Of a stretch of DNA of 46,009 nucleotides, positions 1 through 9,600 are shown in pieces. The notes under the pieces are model-generated. The model saw only the letters and a list, made by a program, of their open reading frames with translations. It did no database searches and was not told the origin of the DNA. Position 1 is the stretch's first letter. Every line of letters starts with the position of its first letter. Position numbers and translations under genes: made by a program. This DNA is from JTS-RE37 sp041743975 (GTDB taxonomy: Bacteria; Bacteroidota; Bacteroidia; Flavobacteriales; Flavobacteriaceae). The stretch lies in assembly GCA_041743975.1 (NCBI GenBank), contig JBGTLT010000157.1, positions 1 to 46,009 of the forward strand. Reading direction: 5' to 3'.

Positions 1-291
1 AAAAACTTCAATCCCGCTCAGCTCGACATGGAAACACCCTATAGGGCCCCGAATGGGGAAATAGAGGAAATTGTGGCAAGTATATGGGAAGAAGTCCTGC
101 ATCTCAAACAGCTTGGATCTTTAGATAATTTTATAGATTTGGGAGGGCATTCGCTTGCGGCCATCCGTATCACGGCCAGGATCAATGAGGCGTTGGATAT
201 GCAATTGCCACTCACTAAGATTTTTGAATTTCCCACGATTGCGGGTTATTCAAAATTTATTGAAAATAAATTAATTGAACTGCTTAATTAA
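1..291 (+). CDS. Nonribosomal peptide synthetase, C-terminal carrier domain (5' partial)
   Basis: The reading frame is open from the first base of the window, so this is the 3' end of a longer gene. The visible part is one peptidyl/acyl carrier domain, with the phosphopantetheine attachment motif GGHSL (serine in DLGGHSLAAIRI) and the downstream FEFPTI stretch typical of such domains. The residues before it (PYRAPNGEIEE) look like the linker that follows an adenylation domain. The protein stops about 45 residues after the attachment serine, so no thioesterase, reductase or condensation domain follows in this polypeptide. Product release would need another enzyme or a non-standard mechanism. 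A polyketide or stand-alone adenylation-carrier protein is possible; the upstream domains lie outside the window. The carrier domain call is secure, the pathway unknown. Confidence 0.85.
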   Translation, partial: KNFNPAQLDMETPYRAPNGEIEEIVASIWEEVLHLKQLGSLDNFIDLGGHSLAAIRITARINEALDMQLPLTKIFEFPTIAGYSKFIENKLIELLN

Positions 292-321
292 TGTCCTGAA
301 GATAATAGAAAGAGGAATTTT

Positions 322-801
322 GTGATTGGTATAAAAATGGGGAAGCGATTAAAAGTTGTAAAGAATAGTATTATCCGACAGTTGTCGCTTTGGATATGCT
401 TTTTTTATATCATAAATTTAATCCACCAACCTTTATCTGATGTATTACACAGCTTAACTCATAACGTTACGGCACCCTACTTTGTGGCAGGCCACCAAAG
501 TAGTGATACCCATGAATATAAAATACACTCCCCACATGCGCACGAAGGTACGGATACCGTGCACAACCATTCTATACTCAATACCATTTCAACGATCTTC
601 GAAGCATTCAATAACCATGATAACGAAACTGATTCCCTGATTGGCGCGTTGTTACTGGATAAGCATTTTCTTGCGGAAAAACTATCCTTTGTACTTTTAA
701 TCATACCGCTCAAAAGCAACCCGCTTGGCGGTTTTAAAATTGAATTGTTAAGGGGGCACTGGCTTACTTTTCTCAGGCCTCCCATTCCTATGCCTTCATA
801 A
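322..801 (+). CDS. Histidine-rich small membrane/exported protein, function unknown
   Basis: This 159-residue protein has one hydrophobic segment near the N-terminus (about residues 20-35) followed by a histidine-rich stretch: seven histidines between residues 58 and 83 (H58, H64, H69, H72, H74, H81, H83), with HxH pairs. A second hydrophobic patch lies around residues 120-130, and the tail is proline-rich (RPPIPMPS). The GTG at 322 has a purine-rich AGAGGA five bases upstream; an in-frame ATG at 337 is an alternative start. It lies 30 bp after the peptide synthetase end and 169 bp before a TonB-dependent receptor on the same strand. Small His-rich proteins next to such receptors suggest metal binding or transfer, but that is inference from composition and position only. 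I recognise no named family. Confidence 0.65.
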   Translation: MIGIKMGKRLKVVKNSIIRQLSLWICFFYIINLIHQPLSDVLHSLTHNVTAPYFVAGHQSSDTHEYKIHSPHAHEGTDTVHNHSILNTISTIFEAFNNHDNETDSLIGALLLDKHFLAEKLSFVLLIIPLKSNPLGGFKIELLRGHWLTFLRPPIPMPS

Positions 802-970
802 GGATAACATTCTTTCGGAACAACTTCAACCCTTTTCATTGTTAGAGATCAGGAGCTCTTAAAGCTTTTGATTTTCGGAGGTATGCTGTACCACATCCTG
901 AATGACCGGAAAAACCCGGTATCATTCTCTGTTTACATGCAACCATTGTTTAAATTTTAAATAAAATTAT

Positions 971-3202
971 ATGCTTAAGAAAATACTATTTCTGCTGCAG
1001 TTACTTATAACAGGCAGTATGTATGCCCATGAACTTAGCGGCATTGTTTCTGATGAACAGGGAAACCCTTTAGAGGGGATAGGTGTCTATAATAAAACAA
1101 CCCGGGGATATACCTATACCAATATTTTCGGCTATTATGAATTAAATGATATTGCTACAGGCCATAGTATCTTTTTTTATGGATTGGGGTATAGCAGCAA
1201 AGAAATGGAAGTAACAAATGCACTCCTGGACGCTACCCTGAATGTGGTTTTGGAGGAATCGGCTTTTTCCTTGGACCAGGTTGTTTTAGTCGCTGATACG
1301 AAAGTATTGAGTACCATAGTCAATATTGATGTTATGGTCAATCCTATCAAATCCAGCCAGGAAATTTTGCGAAAGGTACCGGGATTGTTAATAGGCCAGC
1401 ATGCAGGGGGTGGGAAAGCAGAACAAATCTTTTTACGTGGGTTTGACATTGACCATGGTACTGATATTACATTAAGTGTGGACGGCCTTCCCATAAACAT
1501 GGTATCGCACGCCCATGGTCAGGGCTATGCCGATATGCATTTTATCATTCCGGAAACGATAGAAACCATCGATTTTGGCAAAGGTCCCTACTATGCCGAT
1601 AAGGGAAATTTTAATACCGCAGGCTATGTGGAACTCAAAACAAAAAGGGTGTTAGATGAGGATCTATTCTCGATAGAGGCAGGCCAGTTCAATTCCCTTA
1701 GGGCGCTGGGTATGTTTAAAGTTCTGGAGAGCCCTGTATCCAATGCCTATATAGCATCTGAATTAATACTAGGCGATGGGCCGTTTGAGGCCCCTCAGAA
1801 TTTTAATCGGTTAAACGTTTTGGGCAGGTATAATTACGATAATAAAACAGATGAAGAATTCAGTTTAACGTTGTCCCATTTTCAGAGTAAATGGGATGCC
1901 TCGGGCCAGATTCCCCAGAGGGCTGTAGATCAGGGTATCATTGGCAGGTTTGGGGCTATCGACAATACAGAAGGTGGTAATACCAGTCGATCCAATATCT
2001 GGGTAGACCATACCAAACAACTGGATGAACATTCAAAGTTTAAATCAATGGCCTATGTATCAGCATATGATTTTGAACTATTCTCCAATTTCACGTTTTT
2101 TTTAGAGGATGCTGTAAATGGAGACCAGATACAACAAAAGGAAAATCGCACCGTTATCGGTGCCCAGTCAAGGTATGAATATTCCTTTGATTTAGGTGAT
2201 CACAACGCACAATTAAAATATAGTGCAGGGACAGGTTTTCGATATGATGATGTCAATGATGTCCAATTGTCAAAGACATTAAACAGAAAAACGGTACTTG
2301 AGCGTCTTACCTTTGGAAATGTTGACGAACTGAATCTATTCGGTTTTTTTGAGGCTGATTACAGGAAAAATAAATGGACAATTAACCCCGGTATACGAAT
2401 AGACTATTTAAAGTTCGATTATATAAATCTACTAACGGAGACTTTTGATAATAAGAGTGAAAATAAACTCTTTTTCGGGCCTAAATTGAATGCCATTTAT
2501 TCCCCTTCAACCAATTTGCAATTCTTCGTTAAAACTGGAATTGGGTTTCATTCCAATGATACCAGGGTAGTAACTGCCAATAATGGGGAAAAAATCTTAC
2601 CGGCGGCGTTTGGGAGCGATGTGGGTGCCACTATAAAACCCACTGAAAAACTACTGATAAACGCTGCATTATGGAGTCTGTTTTTGCAGCAGGAATTTGT
2701 GTACGTAGGGGATGCCGGAATTGTAGAACCCAGTGGCAAAACCCAGCGGTTTGGTGTTGATGTTGGATTGCGGTATGAGATAACGGATTGGTTATACCTC
2801 AATGGCGATCTAAACTATACCTACGCCCGAAGCGTTGATGAAATGGATGGCGAGGATTATATACCCCTGTCCCCAGATTTAACCTCTTCCGGTGGGCTGT
2901 CATTCAGAAACCTTGGGAAATTCTCTGGAAACCTGAACTACAGGTACATCAAAGACAGGCCGGCAAATGAAAATAATTCCATTGTAGCCAAGGGTTATTT
3001 TATCAATGATTTTAATGTTAACTATACCGCTGATAGCTGGACTTTTGGCCTTGTAATAGAAAATTTATTCGATTCCGAGTGGAATGAGGCCCAATTCGCC
3101 ACTGAAAGCCGGCTTTTTAATGAGGTCAGCCCTGTGGAAGAGATACATTTTACACCGGGCACGCCATTTTATATACGAGGCAAGGTGGCGGTCCGTTTTT
3201 GA
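971..3202 (+). CDS. TonB-dependent outer-membrane receptor with carboxypeptidase-regulatory-like domain
   Basis: The 743-residue protein begins with a signal peptide (about residues 1-19, ending MYA). A carboxypeptidase D regulatory-like domain follows (about 20-100; GIVSDEQGNPLEGIGVY), then a TonB plug (about 120-225; EIL..VPGLLIG, FLRGFDIDHGTDI, VDGLPINMVSHAHGQGYAD). The rest is a 22-strand-type barrel ending in RGKVAVRF with a terminal phenylalanine, as expected for BAM insertion. It should import a substrate across the outer membrane using TonB energy. The plug is histidine-rich on the extracellular-facing apex (H162, H180, H182, H190), and the gene before it encodes a His-rich protein. 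A metal or metal complex is therefore a reasonable guess, not shown. No SusD partner is adjacent, which argues against a polysaccharide system. Confidence 0.9.
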   Translation: MLKKILFLLQLLITGSMYAHELSGIVSDEQGNPLEGIGVYNKTTRGYTYTNIFGYYELNDIATGHSIFFYGLGYSSKEMEVTNALLDATLNVVLEESAFSLDQVVLVADTKVLSTIVNIDVMVNPIKSSQEILRKVPGLLIGQHAGGGKAEQIFLRGFDIDHGTDITLSVDGLPINMVSHAHGQGYADMHFIIPETIETIDFGKGPYYADKGNFNTAGYVELKTKRVLDEDLFSIEAGQFNSLRALGMFKVLESPVSNAYIASELILGDGPFEAPQNFNRLNVLGRYNYDNKTDEEFSLTLSHFQSKWDASGQIPQRAVDQGIIGRFGAIDNTEGGNTSRSNIWVDHTKQLDEHSKFKSMAYVSAYDFELFSNFTFFLEDAVNGDQIQQKENRTVIGAQSRYEYSFDLGDHNAQLKYSAGTGFRYDDVNDVQLSKTLNRKTVLERLTFGNVDELNLFGFFEADYRKNKWTINPGIRIDYLKFDYINLLTETFDNKSENKLFFGPKLNAIYSPSTNLQFFVKTGIGFHSNDTRVVTANNGEKILPAAFGSDVGATIKPTEKLLINAALWSLFLQQEFVYVGDAGIVEPSGKTQRFGVDVGLRYEITDWLYLNGDLNYTYARSVDEMDGEDYIPLSPDLTSSGGLSFRNLGKFSGNLNYRYIKDRPANENNSIVAKGYFINDFNVNYTADSWTFGLVIENLFDSEWNEAQFATESRLFNEVSPVEEIHFTPGTPFYIRGKVAVRF

Positions 3203-3259
3203 AATCAGCTGCCTAATAATTTGGTTTTATCTTAGAATGCTAAATGTGACAGCCTCTGT

Positions 3260-3278
3260 GTCAGGCTGAGCGCCCGCC
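3260..3278 (+). repeat. Dispersed intergenic repeat, GTCAGGCTGAGC family (copy 1)
   Basis: The 19-bp segment GTCAGGCTGAGCGCCCGCC is identical to positions 32792-32810 and close to 32709-32728. It lies 58 bp after the receptor stop codon, in a spacer with no gene. It belongs to the CTGAGC...GTCGAAGC type of short repeat that I recognise from intergenic regions of many Bacteroidota genomes; its function is unknown. Confidence 0.7.
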
Positions 3279-3333
3279 ATCACAACACCGTACTGGTATA
3301 TAAACGGATAAGCAAATACTTTTATTTTTTCAA

Positions 3334-3467
3334 AGCTCCCCTCTTTTTTTAAAGAGGGGAATGAATCTGCCAAAGGCAGAGAAAGGGGAGATTCCTCCTG
3401 TAAACGTGTTCCCTAATCCCTCCGACCCGATAAATCGGGCCACCTCCCTTAGGAAAAGGGAGGAGCT
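3334..3467. repeat. Nested-palindrome intergenic repeat element (134 bp)
   Basis: The 446-bp spacer between the receptor and the adhesin (3203-3648) contains no credible gene. Its centre is a compact set of inverted repeats. An outer pair, AGCTCCCCTCTTTT (3334-3347) and AAAAGGGAGGAGCT (3454-3467), matches at 12 of 14 positions. Inside are four perfect hairpins: 3338-3359 (9-bp stem, 4-nt loop), 3366-3380 (6-bp stem), 3426-3439 (CCCGAT/ATCGGG) and 3443-3463 (8-bp stem). It sits between two convergent genes, so it may also act as a bidirectional terminator. The design resembles a REP/BIME-like or MITE-like dispersed repeat. No transposase or target duplication is apparent. Confidence 0.6.
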
Positions 3468-3561
3468 ATTTATTCGTTTATATTTTCATTAAAATTCCCC
3501 TGCCCGCCCTCTTTTCAACATCATTATGATAGATAATATTTATGATACAAATCTAAAGGAA

Positions 3562-3618
3562 CGTACCGTCCGGTACGGGCGGGGGAGTCGAAGCCGTGTG
3601 TCAGGCTAAGCACCCCCC
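3562..3618. repeat. Dispersed repeat copy 2 with flanking hairpin
   Basis: A perfect 7-bp inverted repeat, CGTACCG/CGGTACG (3562-3577), is followed by GTCGAAGCCG and GTCAGGCTAAGC (3587-3611). These are the two sequence blocks also seen at 32839-32848 and 3260-3278. The element ends about 30 bp beyond the 3' end of the adhesin gene, so transcription of that gene runs into it. It may serve as a terminator or processing site, or be a passive repeat remnant. Confidence 0.55.
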
Positions 3619-3648
3619 TGCACGGACCGATTAGGAAGGCGAAGCAAG

Positions 3649-6600
3649 CTATCTGTAAAGCGTAAAATGTCCAACGTATTGTTGCTTGTCCTCATCATTG
3701 GCATTGACCACATACCAGTAATCCCCGGTTGGCAATTCATTGCTGTCATACCGCCCATCCCAGGATGTGACCTGGTCGAGAACCGCCACCACCCGGCCAT
3801 ATCGGTCATAGATCTTAACTTCAATGTTCGGGAAGAAATCCCGGTTCCTGGGAAACCAGACATCATTCATGTTGTCCCCGTCTGGCGTAAAGAAATTAGG
3901 GAGTTCCAGCATCCCTGTAAAATCGAAGGGAATGGTGACCGTTGCCACACAACCGTTCCGGTCTACTACCCTGACGGTTACAGTGGCATCTGCATTGGTA
4001 TTATACACGTTTTCACTGCCATAGGCTACATCCTGAAAGTAATATTCATAGTCCCCGTAACCGCCAGTCGCGGTAGCAGTGATCTCGTTTGGTCCGCTTT
4101 TTACCGCAGTCAACGTTAGAGGATCATAGGCCTCTATGGAAAAGTCCACAGATGTGGTACAGCCATTGGAATGGTAAATATACACCGTATGGTTACCGGC
4201 CGGCAGGTCTCCCCAGGTTCTGTTAGTTTCAGCGGCTGCGGTTATGGGATCCGTTGGATCCATTGGGTCCAAAGCGAATAACAGCTCAGGATACTGTCCG
4301 GGATCCTGGACTGCTACTGTGGCCGTACTGTTGGGAAAAATTCCTTCGCAACCATATTCCACTATTGCTTCCGGTTGCAGGTCAACCCCGATACCCACAC
4401 TGACCACCACATTGGTTTCACATCCCCTTGCATCCCTTATAAAGATGACATAGGTATCGCCCCCGGTAAGGTTATCCCAAAATTGGGATGGATTTGGGGC
4501 AAAATCGGCCATATCTGAGGAATTTAACGCAAACTCATAAGGAGCCGTGCCTCCGTTGACATCAATTGAAACGGTTCCATCTGCATCCCCAAGGCAGTAT
4601 TCCGGGGTGGAACCCGCAACTGCTGCTATTAGTTCCATAGGTTCTGCTATGGCAATGGTCTGGGTAATGGTACACCCCAGTTCGTCCTGTATGATAACTT
4701 CGTAACTTCCGGGGGCCAGGTCCGTGAATATTTTTTGATTAGGGAACAAAGGGTCATCCGGTTCAAAAAATTCACTCAGTTGCGGCGTCATTGAATACCG
4801 TATGATACCGGTACCGCCACTGGCTTCTATAATGATTTGTCCGTCCATGTCGCCAAAACAACTCACCGGTACGGCCTCTATAGATTCCAGCACCAGGAGC
4901 GGTGGGTCTATAATGGTTATGGGGGTGGAAATCGCCGTACAAGCCCCACTTCGTGCAAATACCCAATAGGTACCCGGTCCCAGGTCCCGGAATATGCCGG
5001 AAGACTGCGCACTCCGTTCCACATTGCCAGCTGCCGGACTAGGCGGGATGTCTGAATTCAGTAAGGTATATACATAATTACCGATTCCCCCAAAGGCTTC
5101 TGAACGGATGATCCCTGTTGCTTCCCCGGCGCAGTTAATGGCTGCATTGGCAAGATCCAATGCAATGACCAACGGGGCCGCAGGATCCAGTGAGATCTGG
5201 TTCGATTTCTCAAAAGGACAACCGTTCGAGTTTTGTACTTCGTACTGGAAAGGCCCGGGATCTATTGTAATGTTTTCACTGATTAACACAAAGTCAGCCA
5301 ATGGATTGAGGTTATCCAGGGGGAGGAATGGATCGGCCGTCCCCGCCCGCCTGTAAAAATAACTCACCCCCGGTTCCGGGTTGGTCACGGTCAGTTGCAT
5401 GATGCCTAAATCCCCGCAGCCGGGGGGTTGCAATTCCACCAGTTCTGCCACCACTACTTCCGGATCCACAATAACTATTGGAACGGTGGTATAACTGCAT
5501 TCCCACCCATCAAATACGCTTATGGTATAGGTTCCTGAAGATAAATTGGCAAAGACAGGGGTGGTCTGCAGCCCGCTGCTGCTGCCATCCGCCAACCTGT
5601 TAAGCTGGTACAGGTAGTTGCCAGGTCCCTCGCCCCCGCTTATAGCATAGGCTTCAATGGAACCATCATTGTCTTTATTGCATTGCAACTGGTTTACCAC
5701 CCGTATATCGGCATATATTGGTGCCGGCAAGGCGAGGTTGAGGGTATTGGTCGCAATACAGCCTTCCAGGTCCCTGATACTTACTGTATAGGTGCCAGCA
5801 GACAAATCTGAGAAGCCCGTATTGGTACTTGGAAAATCCTGGATAACCGTAATGCCATCCGGCGCTATCAGCTGATATTCGTACGTTCCCCATCCCCCAT
5901 CGCCAACGGCAAATAATTCGCCTATACCAGGTATGGAACAGGTTACTTCAGCAGTCTGTTGGAGCGTAATGGTCAATGCCCTGTTGGGCTGCCGTACGGT
6001 AGCCACATTGCTTTCCGTATCGCAGAATGGTGCCGCCATAGCCTCCAGGTGGACCACTAAGTTACCTGCCGGCAGCCCTCCAATAATCCCCGGGTTCTGC
6101 CCTGGAACAGTAGTATTGAGGCTTCCTATAACACCCGTCGAAGTCTCTACCCCGGCATTGTCCCTGCTGAACACTTCGTAATTGTAAGGTCCGGTGTAAT
6201 TGGTGACCTGAATGCTGATCTCCCCGTCCGAACCGTTGAAACAGGTAACCGGTTTGGTTTCTGCAATGAGCGCTTCAATGGTATTGTATTCCGGGACATT
6301 CACCACCGGCGTCAGGTAGGTACAACCCGCATTACCTACATCGGTTACGGCAAAAATATAATCCCCGGGAGTGCTGATTGCCCAGCTAACCCGGTCTGAA
6401 CCGCCTGAGTTTTGTGGGGGTTCGGAACCTAACGGCAGGATTTGCACCTCATAATCGCCCGGACCCTGGTCCAAAATAATATCGATCGTACCTGGTGATA
6501 CCCCGCTCCCCGTGACATCACAGTTTATGGAATTAACATTGAACGTAAAGGTGAGCCCGGTTGGGGCATTGATCACTATCGTTTCCTGAACCTCACACCC

Positions 6601-9600
6601 ATTCTGGTCCCTGGCTGTCAGGACAAGGGTTTGGTTGCTGCCATCATCCACAACTTCAAAGACATTATTGGTACCATTGGAGATGGTGGTTGTCCCATCA
6701 AAGAGTGTAAAGGTATAGGGGGCCGTCCCGGTTGTGACCCCGGTGCCATCCCCGTTAGTATCATTATAGACCGTAACTGTGGCCGTATTGAATTGGTTGC
6801 TGCTAGGGTCACATGTGAATTCCGTATGGGTGGTTGTAATCTCCAGGGGAGATGGTTCCTGGATCGTAACATTCCCGGATCTGTCGGTACACCCCCTGGC
6901 GGAGATCACTCCTGCCTGATAGGTCGCGGGAGGTAAGTTATCGAAAAGGGGGCTGGGCTGAGGCCCGCGCACCACGGTGGCAGTACTCCCGTCATATAGT
7001 ACATAGCTCAAAGGCGTATCGGTACCAGTACCGGGTTGCAGTTCAACGGCAATAGTACCGTCATCCATCCCGTTACAGGTGATATCCCCCTGAGGGGTTG
7101 CCACAATTACCGGAGTGTCGACTATTGTTACATCCACTATAGTGGTAACCGAACAAAGTGGGAAGGTATTCGAATCCAGATCCGTAACCAGGATGGAATA
7201 GGTATCTGGTATAAGATTGATAAATACAGGGTCATTGTCCTGGACCACCACCGGGTTGACACCATCGTCCAGCTCATACCTGAAATTTCCACTACCCCCT
7301 GTTGTATTGACGGTAATGACCCCATCTCCTGCATTACAGGTTGGTTCTGTAGTGGCAGTGGCAGACATGGCAAAATAATCGAACACCCGCGCTATAACCG
7401 TATTGGTACATCCATTACCGTCCCTTACCACTATGGTATAATCCCCGGGATTGGGAACGATAAAATTGGGGCTCGACTGGAATCCCCCTCCAATGTCATA
7501 TTCAAAGGTTTCTTCGGGAAGGCCGGTACCCGTGCTCAGAGGAGCCGTTACATTTACGGTATAATTGCTAACGGCAGTACACTGGTTTACCACATCCACT
7601 GTTGGATTGGGCACCCCGGGTTCCTGGGTTACTTCAAGGGTTATAAAACTGGAACATCCGCTGCTGTCTTCTATATAAAAATCATAGTTGTTTGGATAAG
7701 GACCGGGTATTTCAAGGGTAGTCTGCGCGGAAAATACAACAGGTGCCGGATCGCCTGTGGGAACATAGGCAAACGCATAGGGCGGTGTCCCCCCGTTTCC
7801 CCTCAAGGTAACCAGGGCCCCTACATTACAGGTTGCAGGGTCATTGCCGTCGATAACCGGGGTGGGGATATTGGTGGTAATGCTGACCAGGGCACTCGCA
7901 TCACAATTGGTAGTGTCATCATTCACCAGTACCTGATAATTGCCCGGTGGCAAGGAAGCAATAGTCCCTGTATAGGGCATGGGTTCATTTAGAAATGGCA
8001 TAGGTGCCCCTACCGGCAAGCCGGTATCTGTATCTTGCAGTTGCACTGTAAAACTTGCCGGACTAGGTACAATGCCATCCACTGTAAAGGTAATCACCCC
8101 ATTGCCGCCCGGGGTACAGGAATCACTCGCAGCTGTTGCTGTTACTGTAAAGGGGCTTGGTGGGTCAATAGGATCTATCCTTTCAATATAACGGCAGCCA
8201 TTGAAATCCTCTATTTCCACAAAATACGTTGTCCCATAGGCAATCTGGCCGGTAAAATCGTGTATATCGATACCATTTTCACTCGCAGGTACAAGCGGAT
8301 CACCCACCAACCCGAAAAGGTAGGGGGCAGTTCCGCCGCTTGCCTGTACCCTATAAGTAAATGTGCTGTTGCAATCACTAGTCGGCGGTGGATCCAAAGG
8401 GGTAAGGTCGAGCTGGTTTTGTTGTACCTGAATGACATCCCGGTCCTCACAACCGGAAGCATCGGTAGTCACAATGGTATAGGTTCCCGGGATAACATTG
8501 GGGAAATTGGCGGAGGTGGCGGCAGTGGGCCCTATGGTTGCCACTAAAGTACCGTTGATATCAAGGAGGTCATAGGTAAAATCTGCAGTGCCGTTGGAAA
8601 CACCTGTAATATCAATGGCCCCTTCTACAATCCCGCTGGAACAGATAGCGTCTATGGGGACAACCGTCGCGTCAACCGGGCTGCTGGCCAAAATGGTTGC
8701 AGACAACAACGGGGTGGTACATCCCCTGCTGTCACGTATCATGAAGTCGTTATGAACCCCCGGTGCAAAACCGGAATAAATATTCTGGGTGGAAAAACTT
8801 GCACCCCCATCAGCGCTGAATTCGTACGGGGGGACCCCGAAATTGGTATCCGGTACCAGTTCTATTATACCATTGTCCGCCCCGCAGCTGGTATCTGTAG
8901 GTACAGCGGCTCCTGCGATTGTCTCAGGTGGGGATAAGGTAACCACATTGGTTTCTGCTATACACCCCCTGCTATCCCTTACCTCAAATTGAAAGGTGGT
9001 TGGCCCTATGATGGAGCCATCATTTGGGATGGTGTAGATAAAGGAATTACCTGTAATATTATTCGCGTTGGAAGTATATGGTGCCCCGTCAATACTTACC
9101 TCATAGACATCATAATTACCACCGGAGGGGTACCCGTTATTCAAATTGACACGGATTCGCGCATCCGGCCCCCCACAACTCAATTCCTGTATGGTGGTCG
9201 CTACCCCCGTGACCTGAGGGGCAATAGTCGTCGATACCGTATCCCTGCAATCGTTGCCATCCCGTACCTCAATGGTATAGGTGCCGGGCGTAAGTCCGGC
9301 AAAGGTATTGCCTGCCGTAAGGGGTCCTCCGTTGATGCGGTACTGATAAGAACCGTCACCCCCGCTGGCAGTGACTGCAAGGGTTGCTCCATCGGTGTTG
9401 TCATAGCAGTAATCCGAGGCTGCATTGTCTATAGACAATACCGGTGTATCCAGGGCTGTCAAGGTAAAGGAATCCGTGATGGTACACCCGTTTGCATCGG
9501 TCACGCTAACCTGGTACACCCCTTCAATGGATAAGTTGGAAAACGTTTGCCCATTTTTAGGGCCCCTCTGGGGGGCAATGGGGTGTGTTAAAGTATATCG

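Noticed and set aside
7036..7992. 318-codon open frame on the plus strand inside the adhesin gene
   Set aside because: It is antisense to the repeat region, where biased codon use of Gly/Thr/Pro-rich repeats leaves few stops in other frames. The translation has no recognisable domain; several other antisense frames there are similar.
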